NCBI RefSeq assembly: GCF_033115175.1
Contig: NC_084850.1
Span: 101,371,439 to 101,435,438, forward strand
From: Lepus europaeus
Taxonomy: Eukaryota > Chordata > Mammalia > Lagomorpha > Leporidae
DNA: 64,000 bases
Reading direction: 5' to 3'
This document shows, one piece after another, positions 1 to 11,371 of this stretch. Under the pieces are notes generated by a model. The model saw only the letters and a program-made list of their open reading frames with translations, ran no database searches and was not told where the DNA came from. The translations under genes and the position numbers were made by a program. Numbering within the stretch: position 1 is the first letter of the stretch; the number at the start of each line of letters is the position of its first letter.

Positions 1-254
1 CTGGTTCACTCCCCAAATAGCCCCAATGGCCAGAGCTGGGCCCATCCAAAGCCAGGAGCCAGGAGCTACTTCTGGGTCTCCCCCATGGGTTCATGGGTTC
101 AGGGACCTAAGGACTTGGGCCATCTTCCATTACTTTCCCAGGCCATAGCAGAGAGCTGGATCGGAAGTGGAGCAGCTGGGACTTGAACCGGCACCCATAT
201 GGGATGCCAGCACTGCAGGCAGTGGCTTTATTTGCTATGCCACAGCACCAGCCC
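1..254 (-). mobile_element. CSINE, cut by window edge
   Basis: The copy reads from the antisense body to the antisense head (GCCACAGCACCAGCCCC). Its tail lies left of the window. Confidence 0.85.
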
Positions 255-259
255 CAAGT

Positions 260-640
260 GGCCTATCATTTTAACATTCAGTATGAGTGTCAATGAGCAG
301 AGTTGGGAGGTAGAGTGCAGATAATGTGATGGAGGGGGCAGTATGTATGGTGAGGATGGGGAGACAGGCATGGACTAATGGACAAGGAGGGATGGATGGG
401 AAAGGGGAAGCAGGGATAAAAATTAGGGGGGGGTGGTATGGATGACTAGACAGAGAGGTACAGTGTGGGTGGTCAGATGCAAAGGAGAAAAAATGGTGAT
501 CAAATAGGGTGAGATATGGATGGATAGAGGGAGGTGGCTTGGCTAGTCACATAGGGGAGGTAGAGGGTGGGAGCTGGTTTTGTGGGATCTAGGCCAAGTT
601 AAGGGGTCTGGGCATGACACTTCCATGACCTCTATATACC
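260..640. repeat. SLC38A5 intron, purine-rich degenerate GATGG-type repeat
   Basis: The intron upstream of the first visible exon is rich in ATGGATGG, GGGGAG and GACAGAG words without a fixed period. It reads as an old degraded tandem repeat. No exon is seen in it. Confidence 0.45.
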
Positions 641-644
641 TCAG

Positions 645-2846
645 GCCCACCCAGCGCAGGATGCAAGCCGTGGCCAATGTGTCCATTGGGGCCATGTTTT
701 TCATGTATGCACTCACAGCGACCTTTGGATACCTCACCTTCTACAGTGAGTGGGGCCAGTGCCAAGGCTGGTGGCAGGGGTTGGGGAGTGGTGCTGGGGT
801 GGGGATTAGGCAGAAGGTTAGGGTAGGAGCCTCCGAGCTTTCTCCTTCCATGACCTTGGACTCATCAGTTTCTTAAGGGAGGATGCACGTCATGTGTCTA
901 GATTTAGTCACTGTGTAGATTTTGTCACTGTGTATGTATCTTTGGGTTTCTGGGACATTAGTCCCGGCACTCCCTCCAAAACCTGCAATGTGTGTCTCCC
1001 CTGTGTCCTGGTTCAGGCAGCGTGGAGGCAGAGTTGCTACACATGTACAGCCAGAGGGACCTGCTCATCCTCTGCGTGCGCCTGGCTGTGCTGGTTGCTG
1101 TGACCCTCACCGTGCCAGTTGTTCTGTTCCCTGTGTGTGGGGGCGAGGGCAAGCCCACGGAGTGGGGGACATACGTGATGGGTGGAAGGCGTGGGTGTGC
1201 ATGTTTGGATGGGGAGTAGAGCTACAAGTGGATGGATGGATGGAAGCAGAGATGGACAGACAGGGAAGGCAGAGCTGCCAGGTAGACAGAGAAGACTAAA
1301 GTGGAGATATCTCCAGACAGAGTGGGTCAGGGGGACAGGTGGACTGTTGGAGGGAGGAAGCCCAAATGGATGGGTAAACAGAAGAACAAGGCAGGGATGC
1401 TCAGCCAGAGGGCAGAAGCATAGCTAGGTGGTCAGTTGCAACAAAGAAACAGGGATGGGACAGAAAAAGGGTAGAGGTGGAAGTGGTGAGATGTAGAAGG
1501 GACAAGGCTCTCAGAGGGGAGGCAGGAATGATTAGGCAGAGAAAAGATGCAGAGGTAGACAGATGGTAGGCAGCTACGGGGTGGACTCAAAATGAATGGC
1601 AGGCTGGGTGGATGGTCAGGCACAGCGGGAAGTGAAGATGGTGAGAGAGAGGAGGTGAGGCTTTCAGACAATGGGTGGAGGCACAGATGGACAAACAGAA
1701 GGAAGAGACAGGAATTGTTGAAGGATGGAGGCAGGAAGCTCCTTCAGACGGTGGAAGCACAGTTGAGTGTTTTGACATGGTGGATCTGGTGGGAGTCAGT
1801 GGGGGGTAGGGATCTCACATAGAGGGTGGAATTAAAGGCAGGTGATCACATTGAAGGGGGCAACACTTGAGCCCTGACCCCTGCTATACCCCACTCTGGC
1901 CACAGATCCGCCGGGCCCTGCAGCAGCTGCTCTTCCCAAGCAAAGCCTTCAGCTGGTTACGGCATGTGGCCATAGCTCTGATCCTGCTGGTGTTGGTCAA
2001 CGTCCTTGTCATCTGTGTGCCAACCATCCGGGATATCTTTGGAGTTATTGGTCAGTGTCCCCACCCCAGTCCCAGATCCCAACTAACATGGCCTTGTACC
2101 CAAGCTCACATTGTCTCCTGCACATTGTTCTGGTCCTCCAGGGTCAACCTCAGCTCCCAGCCTCATCTTCATCCTTCCCAGCATTTTCTACCTCCGCATT
2201 GTACCCTCTGACACGGAGCCCCTCTTCTCCTGGCCCAAGATCCAAGTGAGCATTCCAGAGGGGGTTAGGGAAAGACTCCACATTTGGAGGAGAGAGTGCT
2301 TGCTGCAGGATACCTGGGGATGGGAGGAATGTTCTTGGTGGGGGATGCGGAGTGGGGGTGAGGGGAGAAGGAATGGCCAGGAAGAGGGACCTATGGTCTG
2401 GAAGAATGAAGGTGGTTGTCCTAGGGAGGAGCAGAATAGTCAGCACCACCAGGGTCTTGGAAGACAGAGAGAACATTCCAGAAGGGAGCATTCTCCAGAC
2501 GGAGGGAAGAAGCGCTGTTGGGAAGAGCCTGAACCCATCTAGGAGGGAGGATGGAAGGGAGACTCCAGGGGGTAGGGGGTTCTGGGTTCACAGGAAAGGG
2601 CTACTTTAAGGAAGGAGAAGAGGGCCAAGGTCAGGGACAGATGGGCTCCCCTGGAAGGGGTGGAGGGCTTGAGGCACATTCTCAGGAGGAGCTTGAGTAG
2701 GGAGTCCCAGGCAGCCTCATCTTCACTCTCTCTTTTGCCTGCAGGCTCTGTGCTTTGGCATCCTGGGGGTCCTCTTCATGGCCATCAGTCTAGGCTTTAT
2801 GTTTACCAACTGGGCGACAGGCCACAACCACATGTCTGGACACTGA
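645..2846 (+). CDS. SLC38A5: SLC38A5 (SNAT5/SN2) sodium-coupled glutamine transporter, last five coding exons
   Basis: The protein is a plasma-membrane system N amino-acid transporter (glutamine, histidine, asparagine, serine; Na+ cotransport with H+ exchange). Exons read in one frame: 645-745, 1017-1132, 1906-2050, 2142-2245 and 2745-2846, ending HNHMSGH-TGA. Introns are GT-AG and phases join exactly. Translated stretches such as MQAVANVSIGAMF, LTVPVVLFP, RRALQQLLFP, NVLVICVPTIRDIFGVIG and LPSIFYLRIVPS match the SLC38A5 C-terminal half and contain about four hydrophobic membrane segments. About 188 codons are present, so the N-terminal ~285 residues lie left of the window. The donor after exon 1017-1132 is GTGTGT, weaker than consensus. 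No frameshift or stop is seen. SLC38A3 is the closest alternative, but the sequence fits SLC38A5 better and the SSX neighbour agrees. Confidence 0.93.
1205..1830. repeat. SLC38A5 intron, degenerate GATGGA/CAGA tandem-like sequence
   Basis: The intron between exons 1017-1132 and 1906-2050 is dominated by scattered GGATGGATGG, GACAGA and GGCAG words. The pattern resembles the upstream intron and suggests a shared decayed minisatellite. Open frames here are by-products of the low complexity. Confidence 0.45.
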
Positions 2847-3180
2847 CCATGCATGGCTTGGGTCCCTGTGCACGTGTGCAAGTGTATGTGGTGGGGCGGG
2901 GGTACTCTCCAGGGACCCTCCAGCCTGGTATGTAGAGGTGGCTGGTTCCCATTAGTGTGGCTGTCTGAGGTGAGAGACAGCAGAGGTGTCCCTCCTCCCC
3001 AAGGAGCTGAGCTTGGATCACGGCTCTAACCCCACCCCGATCCCTAACCTCACAGGGGGAGAGAAGGCTGGGTCCTTGGGAAGCCCAAGCCCAGTCCTCT
3101 CCACCTCCTCTTGTCTAAAGCTTTTCATCAGGATTAACCTCGGGCTAAAGAGGAGAATAAAGATGCTGAAACACCATCCT
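2847..3180 (+). other. SLC38A5: SLC38A5 3' untranslated region with polyadenylation signal
   Basis: The stretch follows the SLC38A5 stop codon without an obvious splice site. It contains an AATAAA hexamer at 3156-3161, so cleavage is expected near 3175-3185. The exact end is inferred. Confidence 0.75.
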
Positions 3181-3309
3181 GGACTCAGACTTTTGATCTT
3201 TTCTGAAGATTTCTTGGGGAAGCCTGTCTCGGTGCAGGCAGGGGTCAGCTGAGGCTCTGGGAGTAGAAATGCCCACTCTCCTGTGTTCACTCACTTCTCC
3301 ACTTCTTCA

Positions 3310-3460
3310 ATAACTGGATTCAGTAACCATTTATGAGAACCTCCTGGGTGTCAGTGGCTGGGGAGATAGCAGAGAACGTTGTAGGTGCTAGGGATACGGC
3401 TGTGAGTGAGGCAGACAGGAGTGCCCTGAACTTGGCACTGGAGCACAGGAATAGGCAAGC
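3310..3460 (-). repeat. L2-like fossil
   Basis: Words such as AACCATTTATGAGAACCTCC, GTGCTAGGGATACGGC and GTGAGTGAGGCAGACAGG parallel the antisense L2 3' end. The match is diverged. Confidence 0.5.
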
Positions 3461-3565
3461 TATGGCCTGCTGCCAATCTTCCTATGGTGCTCGAGCTAAG
3501 AATTATCATATTTTGAGATGAAAAAAGATTATTTTGTGATCCTTGGAAATTGTATGAAATCCAAA

Positions 3566-3776
3566 TGAAGGCTGAAGCCAGGAGCCAGGTGCATCTTCCA
3601 GGTCTCCCCATGGGTGCAGGGGCCCAAGGACTTGGGCCATCCTCTGCTGCTTTCCCAGGTGCTTTAACAGTGAGCTGGATTGGAAGTGGAGCAGCCAGGA
3701 CTCAAACCAGCACCCTTATGGGATGGCAGCATTGCAGGTGGCGCCTTCACCCTCTATTGCCACCATGCCAGCCCCT
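3566..3776 (-). mobile_element. CSINE fragment (tail part missing)
   Basis: The copy begins at the GCCAGGAGCCAGG segment and ends in the antisense head GCCAGCCCC. The T-rich tail end is missing. Confidence 0.8.
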
Positions 3777-4334
3777 TCCGTGCACTTTGTGAAGGTCCTT
3801 TGTACGGCAGTTGACTGTAGCTGGTTAATACTATAGGATCCTTGTCTCATCCTTCTTCATTCCTTATTGCCACTCTACTGAAACTCAACAAGCCTGCTTC
3901 TTATTAATAATGACAACCTGAAATTTCAGTGCCTGGCCTTAAAAAACACAAGTCTTCATATTTATCAAAAAGCACTGCAAGGAGATGAAGATGGTACATG
4001 CCCCGCGCCCCTGCCCCCTGCACTCCTGGCAGATAATCTTGTTAGGTGAACTTGATGGAAGAACCTGTTAACACTTGGATGCTAAAGTGAACGTATTCAC
4101 CACATTTTAAAGCCTACTTTCCCAAGAAGCTTGGAGATCTGGGGAAAGGGTTATGACTTACCCTATCCTCTGTTAAGGCAAATCTGTCTTGGGGGATTCT
4201 GAAGGTTTTAGGAATTCATGCCATGCAGAAAAATAATGTTGAATTTCACTTAGAGTATTATCCTGACGCTTTAGTACTACTGTGAGTATATCACATAAAG
4301 AACTCTGTCATTATTTCAAAAAAGTTTTTATAAT
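3777..4334. other. Unassigned intergenic sequence
   Basis: AT-rich, no exon, RNA gene or recognised repeat seen. Confidence 0.5.
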
Positions 4335-4404
4335 TAAAAAAGCTTCTTATTTATTTTTATTTGAGAGCAGAGGAGGTAGAAGGGAAGAGAGAGAGAAAGA
4401 GAGA

Positions 4405-4451
<47 letters not shown>

Positions 4452-4700
4452 GCTCCCATTCACTGGTTTACTCTCCAAATATCTGCAATGGTTGGGGCTG
4501 GGCTGGGCTCAAGCTTGAAGCTAAGAACTCAATTCAGGTCTCCTGATGGGTAACAAGGACCAATTACTTGAGTCAGCACTGTTGCTTCCCAGCAAGCTGG
4601 AATCAATAAAGCAGGGCTGGGAATTAAGCCTAGGTACTCTGATAAGGGGACGTGAATGTCTTAACCAGTTTCTTAAGCACTGGGCTAAATGTCCACCCCC
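4335..4700 (-). mobile_element. CSINE, older variant with (GA)n expansion
   Basis: The T-rich tail, a pure GA run at about 4397-4445, and the end GCTAAATGTCCACCCCC mark an older subfamily. Confidence 0.75.
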
Positions 4701-4710
4701 AATCATATTT

Positions 4711-4768
4711 TTTTTAAAAAAGATTTATTTATTTATTTGAGAGGCAGAGTTACAAAGAGAGGGACACA

Positions 4769-4801
<33 letters not shown>

Positions 4802-5057
4802 CACTTCTATCTTCTGGTTCACTACCCAAACGGCCACAATGGCTGAGGCTGGGCCAGACCAAAACCAGGAGCTTCATTTAGGTTTCCCACATGGATGGCA
4901 GGGGCCCAAAATACTTGGGCCATGTTCTACTGCTTTCCCAGGAGTATTAGCAGGGAGCTGGATCAGAAGTAGAGAATCTGGAACTCAAACTGACACCCAT
5001 ATGGGATACTGCTGTTGCAGGTGGCACCTTTATTCATTATGTCAAAATGCCAGCCTG
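4711..5057 (-). mobile_element. CSINE with (CA)n tract
   Basis: The tail AAAGATTTATTTATTTATTT is at the left. A (CA) run at about 4766-4785 precedes GA repeats, and the head reads AAAATGCCAGCC. Confidence 0.85.
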
Positions 5058-5061
5058 CCTT

Positions 5062-5795
5062 CATCTTTTTTGATATTTATTTTTTGAGATATAATTCTCA
5101 TACCATAAAATTTACCATGTAAGAGTATACAACTCCATGATTTCTAGCATATTCATAATGTGCAACCATTACCACTATCTAATTCCAGAACATTTTCTCT
5201 TTTTTAAAAAAAAGATTTTATTTATTTATTTATTTGAGAGGTAGAGTTACAGACAAAGAGAGGCAGAGAAAGAGAGAGAGGGGTCTTCCACCTGCTGGTT
5301 CACTCCTCAAATGGCTGGAATGGCCAGAACTGGGCTGATCCGAAGCCAGGAGCTAGGAGCTTCTTCCAAGTCGCCCACGTGGGTGCAGGGGCCCAAGCAC
5401 TTGGGCCATCTTCTACTGCTTTCCCAGGCCATCAGCAGAGAACTGAATCAGAAGAGGAGCAGCCAGGACACTAACCGGTGCCCAAATGTCACGTCAGTGC
5501 CGTAGGTGGAGACTTAACCTACAGCATGGGCCCCAGAACATTTTCATAAAGTAACCTCATATCCATTTCCAGTAATTCTCCCCTCCTTCCAACCTCTGGA
5601 AACCACTAATCTACTTTCAGTCTCTATGGATTTGCCTTTTCTGGACATTTATATAAGTGAAAGCATACACTGTGTGGCCTTGTCTGTCTGCCATCTTTCA
5701 CTTAATATAATTTCCAAGGTTTTTTTCATGTCATAGCATGGATCAGTACATCATGCAATCTTCCAAGCAATGAAAATGGTATATCTTTCTTTTTG
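5062..5795 (-). mobile_element. Old L1 remnant, split by a SINE at 5202-5535
   Basis: The two flanks (5062-5201 and 5536-5795) read as continuous antisense mammalian L1: TTGAGATATAATTCTCATAC, CCATTACCACTATCTAATTC, then CTAATCTACTTTCAGTCTCT and GGATTTGCCTTTTCTGGACA. The SINE duplicates CCAGAACATTTTC at its edges. Confidence 0.8.
5202..5535 (-). mobile_element. CSINE inserted in L1
   Basis: Full-length copy with an intact T-rich tail. The duplication CCAGAACATTTTC flanks it. Confidence 0.85.
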
Positions 5796-5801
5796 CTTAG
5801 A

Positions 5802-6142
5802 TTTTTAAAAAGATTTATTTATTTATTTGAAAGAGTTATACAGAGAGAGAAAGAGAGGCAGATAGAGAGGTCTTCCATCTTCTGGTTCACTCCCCAATTG
5901 GCCGCAACGGCTGGAGCTGCAATGGCTGGAACTGCACCAATCCGAAGCCAAGAGCCAGGAGATTCTTCCGGGTCTCCCACTCAGGTGCAGGGGCCCAAGG
6001 ACTTGGGCCATCTTCTACTGCTTTCCCAGGCTATACCAGAGGGCTGGATCGGAAGTGGAGCATCCAGGACTCGAACCGGCGGCCATATGGGATGCCGGCA
6101 CTGCAGGTAGTGGCTTTACCCACTACGCCACAGCACCAGCCC
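5802..6142 (-). mobile_element. CSINE, full length
   Basis: The copy runs from AAAGATTTATTTATTTATTT to the antisense head CCACAGCACCAGCCCC. Confidence 0.88.
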
Positions 6143-6254
6143 CTTTAGTTAAATCTTTAATCTCTCAGCAATGTTGTAGTTTCCAATGTAGAAGTCTTAG
6201 ACTCTTCGAAGTGCAAGTGTCATGTAGGAGTGAATGCCTTAGTCTGTTTTTTTT

Positions 6255-6572
6255 TTTTTTTTCCTGCTATGTATACCACAGACGGGGTAATTAATAAAGA
6301 TCCAGAAATTTATTTTCTCACAACCTGGAGGCTGGGAAGTCCAAGACCGATGCTGTCATTCAAGGTAACAGCATGTGGTGAGGCCTTCTTGCTGTGTCTT
6401 CCTATGGCAGAAGGCAGAGGGGCAAGAGGGAACCAGATGCCTCCATCAAGTCCGTTTATAAAGGTATTTAATCCCAGTCAGGAGCCAATTACAGGCTCCT
6501 CTTCTGTTGCATTGGCAATGTGGATTTTGAAGTGGATGCACTCAAACCATACAGGGATTAAAATTAACATCT
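6255..6572 (-). mobile_element. MaLR (MLT1-like) LTR remnant
   Basis: Antisense LTR signature: GACGGGGTAATTAATAAAG, CCAGAAATTTATTTTCTCAC, then GGAGGCTGGGAAGTCCAAG. The right part is degraded. Confidence 0.7.
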
Positions 6573-6893
6573 TTTAAAAAATTTATTTATTTATTTGAAA
6601 TGCTGAGTTATAGAGGAAGAGAAGGAAAGACAGAGGAAGAGATCTATCCACTGGTTCACTCAACTGCCGGGGCTGGACCAGACCAAAGCCAGGAGCCAGG
6701 AGCTTCTCCCGGGTGGCAGGGGTCCACATGGGTGGCAGGGGCCCAAGGACTTGGGTCATCTTCTACTACTCTTCCAGGAACATTAGCAGGGAGCTGGTTG
6801 GCAAGTGGAGCAGCCAGGACTCAAACCAGTGCCCATATGGGATGCTGGCATTGCAGGTGGTGGCTTAACTCGCTATGCCACAATGCTGGCCCC
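6573..6893 (-). mobile_element. CSINE
   Basis: T-rich tail at the left, head CCACAATGCTGGCCCC at the right. Contains an internal repeat of GGGTGGCAGGGG... at 6710-6740. Confidence 0.85.
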
Positions 6894-7260
6894 AAAATTA
6901 ACATCTTAATTGATAACAACAATCTAATTCAGATTAATATATGTTTAATTTTGATAATGCAAAAAAGTTTTGCTTCTTTATGTCGTTGTTGCCATATGTT
7001 GCATCTTTATATATTATATGCCCATCAGTGTGGGTTATAGCAAAACAGAGGAAGTATAAACAAAAAAACTATGTGAATACTGAATTTTAGGTTTCCTTGA
7101 GTAATTACCGTCAACACTGTCTTTCTTCATGTGAATTTGGGTTACTGCTCAGTGTCTTCATTTTAGCCTGAAATACTCCCTTCAGTCTTTTTTGTAGGGC
7201 AAGTCTGCTAGCAATGAACTCTCAGTTTTTGTTTATCTGGGACTGTCTTAATTACTCCAT

Positions 7261-7550
7261 TTTTTAAAAAAAAGAATGATTCATTATTTAATTTATTAAT
7301 TTACCTTTTATTTATTAGAAAGAGGAGAGAGCACTCTCAACTGCAGTTTCACTCCCCAAATGCCCACGATGTCAGGGGTTCTGAAGCCAGGAGCAAAGGA
7401 ACTCAATGCAAGTGAACTTGAATCATCACTTGTTGCCTCCCAGGGTCTGCATTGGCAGGAAGCTGGAATTGCAAGTTGGAGCTGGGAAATGAACCCAGAC
7501 ATTCTGATATGGGATGCGGGTGTCTTAACTGCTAGGCCAAATACCTATTC
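7261..7550 (-). mobile_element. CSINE, old diverged copy
   Basis: The order tail, TCACTCCCCAAATG, AAGCCAGGAGC, GGAAGCTGGAATTG, CTGATATGGGATGCGGGTG is kept, but divergence is high. Confidence 0.65.
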
Positions 7551-7874
7551 TTATTCCTTAATTTTATTTTCCCAAATAAACTTACCTTTTAATTCTATTT
7601 TCTGAAACAAATGAATACATGAAACACAATAGAAAGTCAAGGAATGCACTAAACTATATCCAAAACTTCAGCATGCATTTCCCAACAGACAGCAAAAGGT
7701 GGATTGTATAATTAATTATTGCTTGACAAGTGTCTATCCAGTTAAAAAAAAATCCAGATTAAATTCTTCCCTAATGCCGCATAATAAATTCATGAAAAAT
7801 TAGAGGTTTAAATGTGAAAATGTGAAGTCATAAAGACCTAGATGAAAATTTATGAAGATATAACAAATCTTTCT

Positions 7875-8193
7875 TTTTAAAAAATATTTATTTGTTTATT
7901 TATTTGAAAGGCAGAGTTACAAAGAGAGAGGGAGACACAAAAAGGGATCTTCCATCCCAGATGATTGTAACAGCCAGGACTGGGCCAAACCGAAGGCAGG
8001 AGCCAGGAGCTTCAGCTGGATCTCCCACATGGGTGCAGGGGGCTAAACACTTGGGCCATCTCCTGATGCTTTCACAGGTGCATTAGCAGGGAAGTGGATG
8101 GGAAATGGAGCAGCTGGGACATGAACCAGTGCCCATATGGGATGCTGGCATCCTAGGCAGTGGCTTTACCCACTACACCACAATGCCTACCCC
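7875..8193 (-). mobile_element. CSINE
   Basis: The copy runs from ATTTATTTGTTTATTTATTT to CCACAATGCCTACCCC. Confidence 0.85.
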
Positions 8194-8196
8194 TCT

Positions 8197-8241
8197 TTTT
8201 TTTAAAAAAGAGATTTATTTTATTTATTTGAAAGAGTGACA

Positions 8242-8283
<42 letters not shown>

Positions 8284-8497
8284 CTTCCATCTGCTTGTTC
8301 ATGCCCCAAATAGGTGCCTGCAAGTCAATCTAGGTCTCCCACGTGGATCTCAGGGACTCAAGTATTTGAGCCATCACCTGCTGCCTTCCAGGGTGCATAT
8401 TTGCAAGAAGCTAGAATCAGAAGCCGAGCTTGGGACTTGAATCATGTATTCTACATATGAGATACAGTGGATTAACTGCTGTGCTAAACACCTGCCC
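8197..8497 (-). mobile_element. CSINE, older variant
   Basis: It abuts the preceding copy in tandem. A long GA run lies at 8244-8280 and the end reads AACACCTGCCCC. Confidence 0.75.
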
Positions 8498-8507
8498 CAA
8501 ATCTGAT

Positions 8508-8797
8508 ATATTTTAAAACAATTTATCTGTTTATTTGGAAGGCTGAGTGACAGAGAGAGGGAGAGGCAGAGATTTTACGCCCACTGGATTCCTCCCTGAA
8601 TGGCCGCAATGGCGGAGGTTGGGCCAGACTGAAGCCAGGAACCAGGAACCAGATATGGGTGGCAGGAACCCAAGCACTTGGGTTATCTTCCCCTGTCTTC
8701 CAAGGTGCATTAGCAGGGAGCTGGATCGGAAGCTGAGAAGTCCAAATTAGTACTCTGATAAGAAATGTGGGCATCCCAAATGCCAAGTGACAGCCTA
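8508..8797 (-). mobile_element. CSINE, diverged
   Basis: The tail, GAAGGCTGAGTGACAGAGAG, and GGAGCTGGATCGGAAGC are recognisable. The head is degraded. Confidence 0.65.
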
Positions 8798-8819
8798 GTT
8801 TTCAGGGTCACAACATCTG

Positions 8820-8908
8820 CTCCCCAATAAACATTTATTTATTCAAACAGCAGAACTATAGAAGAAGGGGAAGGAATATCTTCCATCTGTTGTTCACTCT
8901 CCAAATGA
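8820..8908 (-). mobile_element. CSINE tail fragment
   Basis: Only the tail, GA segment and CTTCCATCTGTTGTTCACTC are left. The sequence then enters the AAGATGGT target used twice by later SINEs. Confidence 0.6.
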
Positions 8909-8923
8909 AGATGGTAGACCAAG

Positions 8924-9229
8924 GGCCGGTGCTGTGGTGCAGCATGTTAAAGCCCTGGCCTGCAGCACTGGCATGCTATATAGACTTAGGTTTGAGTCCC
9001 AATTGCTCCACTTCCAATCCAGCTCCCTGCTAATATGTCTGGGAAAGCAGCAGAGAATGTCTTGAGTCCTTGGGCCCCGACACCCATGTGGGAGACCTGG
9101 AAGAAGCTCCTGGCTTTGGAGCCATTGCAGCCATTTGGGGAGTGAACTAGTGGATGGATGACCTTTCTCTCTCTGTCTCTACCTGTCTTTGCAACTCTTT
9201 CAAATAAATAAAAATAAATATTTTTAAAA
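8924..9229 (+). mobile_element. CSINE, first of two at one target
   Basis: It runs from GGGCCGGTGCTGTGGTGCAG to an AAATAAATATTTTTAAAA tail and lies between AAGATGGT copies at 8909 and 9230. Confidence 0.88.
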
Positions 9230-9238
9230 AAGATGGTG

Positions 9239-9571
9239 GGGGCTAGTGCTGTGGTGTAGCAGGTAAAGCCACCACCTGCAGTGCCGGCATCTCATATAGG
9301 TGCCGGTTTGAGACCCGGCTGCTCCACTTCCAATCCAGCTCTCTGCTATGGCCTGGGAAAGCAGTGGAAGATGGCCCAAGTCCTTGGGCTCCTGAACTCA
9401 TGTGGGAGACCCGGAGAAAGCTCTTGACTCCTGACTCCTGGCTTCAGATCGGTGCAGCTCTGGCTGCTGCGGCCAGTTGGGGAGTGAACCAGAGGATTGA
9501 AGACCTCTCTGCCTGCCCTTCTCTCTCTGTGTAACTCTGACTTTCAAATAAATAAATAAATCTTTTTTAAA
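9239..9571 (+). mobile_element. CSINE, second of two at one target
   Basis: It runs from GGGGCTAGTGCTGTGGTG to AAATAAATAAATCTTTT and lies between AAGATGGT copies at 9230 and 9572. Confidence 0.88.
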
Positions 9572-9579
9572 AAGATGGT

Positions 9580-9922
9580 GAACCAGCAATAGCTATTAGC
9601 ATTCTTCCCTAGTCCATCCCTGCAGATGCCACAGAAGAGGTGAGCAGGTAGATGAATTTCCGAGTAGTTCCCAACAGCACAACTTTTTGGGACCTCGAAA
9701 GGGGAATGGGATAGCCTTGAGAGGACAAAGGTCAGAGATCGAAGACAGGGGATCGGCTGAGGTGGGACTTTCTAGATGGTATCTTTTCCTGGAAGGCTCA
9801 TTGCCTGTCCTGTAAACACCACAGGGCAGAAACTTGGCAGGACTGGCCTCGGGCCAGTCTAAGATGACATGATAGCATCAAGGCACAGCAGGGCTGGACA
9901 GCTCATAGAAAAAGCATGGTTC
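9580..9922. other. Unassigned intergenic sequence
   Basis: Single-copy-looking sequence without exon signals or recognised repeats. Confidence 0.5.
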
Positions 9923-10598
9923 TGCTATGGTTTGGATGTAGTTTATCTCTGCCCCAATTCATGTTGGAATTTTTTAAAGATTTGTTTATTTGAAAGGCAG
10001 ACTTACAGAGAGGGAGGGGGAGAGAGAGAGAGAGAGAGGTCTTCCATCTGCTGGTTCACTCCCCAGATGGCCACAAAAGCTGGCACAGAGCTGATCCAAA
10101 GCCAGGAACCAGGAGCTTCTTCTGGGTCTCCCACGTGGGTGCAGGGGTCTAAGGACTTGGGCTGTCTTTTACTGCTTTCCCAGGCCACAACAGAGAGCTG
10201 GATTGGAAGTGGAGCAGCCAGGACTTGAACCGGTGCCCATATGGGATGCCGACACTGCAGGTGGTGACTTTACCCGCTACACCACAGCGCCGGCCCCTCA
10301 TGTTGGAATTTGACTGCCATTGTGGTGGTGGTGAAAGGTGGGACCTCTAAGAGATGATTAGTAAAAAGGGGTTATTGCCTCTCTCGAGGGACTGGGTTAG
10401 TTCTCCAGGTAGTGAGTTCTTGCTCTTCTGGAATTGGATTCATTAGAGTGGGTTGTTGTAAAGTGAGGCTGCCCCTTGTGTTTGCTCTCTTCTGCGTGTG
10501 CCCACTTGCCCTTCTGTTTTCTACCTTGATTGAAGTGGCCATGCCCTTGGACTTCACAGCCTCCAGGACTACGAGCCCAATAAACTTTATTTTCTTTT
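9923..10598 (+). mobile_element. MaLR LTR (MST/MLT1-like), split by a SINE at 9971-10297
   Basis: The sense-strand LTR starts TGCTATGGTTTGGATGTAG. After the SINE come GGTGGGACCTCTAAGAG, GTAGTGAGTTCTTGCTCTT, and an AATAAA near its end. The SINE duplicates CATGTTGGAATTT at its edges. Confidence 0.75.
9971..10297 (-). mobile_element. CSINE inserted in the MaLR LTR
   Basis: Full-length copy with the head ACCACAGCGCCGGCCCC preserved, so it is fairly young. Confidence 0.9.
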
Positions 10599-10599
10599 G

Positions 10600-10640
10600 A
10601 AATATTTATTTAAAAGGCAGAGTTACAGAGAGGCGGGGTG
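10600..10640 (-). mobile_element. CSINE tail fragment
   Basis: Only ATTTATTTAAAAGGCAGAG and a few bases remain before an oppositely oriented copy. Confidence 0.55.
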
Positions 10641-10645
10641 GTGGT

Positions 10646-10962
10646 GGTGGTGGTGCTGTGGCTCACTTGGTTAATCCTGAGGCTCCAGCATCCCATATGA
10701 GTGCCGGATTCTGTCCCGGTTGCTCCTCTTCCAGGCCAGCTCTCTGCTGGGGCCCGGGAAGGCAGTGGAGGATGGCCCAAGTGCTTGGGCACCTGCACCC
10801 ACGTGGGAGACCAGGAAGAAGCCCCTGGCTCCTGGCTTCAGATCAGTGTAGCTCCGGCCATGGTGGCCATGTAGGGGGTGAACCAACAGAAGGAAGACCT
10901 CTCTCTCTGTCTCTCTCTCTCACTGTCTAACTCTAGCTGTCAAATAAATTTTTAAAAAATTG
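10646..10962 (+). mobile_element. CSINE, CpG-containing subfamily
   Basis: Head TGGTGCTGTGGCTCACTTGG is preceded by a (GGT)n run. The copy ends AGCTGTCAAATAAATTTTT. Confidence 0.85.
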
Positions 10963-11280
10963 CAAAGATGTTTATTTAAAGAGAGAGAGAGCGAGAGCGA
11001 GAGAGAGAGAGAGAGAGAGAGGTGTCTCTCATCTGCTAGTTCACTCCCCAATTCACCGCAATGGCTGGAACTGTGCTGATCCGAAACCAGGAGCCAGGAG
11101 CTTTCTCTGGGTCTCTCACGCGGGTGCAGGGGCCCAAGCACTTGGATCATCTTCCACTGCTTTCCCAGGCCATAGCGGAGAGCTGGATTGGAAGAGGACC
11201 AGCTGCGACTTGAACTGGTGCCCATATGGGATGTTGGTACTGCAGATGGAGGCTTAACCTTCTACACCACAGTGCTGGTC
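10963..11280 (-). mobile_element. CSINE
   Basis: It lies tail to tail with the preceding + copy. GA run at 10981-11021; head CCACAGTGCTGGTC. Confidence 0.85.
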
Positions 11281-11371
11281 AACCATTATCTGAAATACTA
11301 AATGGAAAATTCTAGAAATAAATAGCTTGTAAGTTCTACACTGTATGCCATTCTGAGCACCTTGATGAAAT

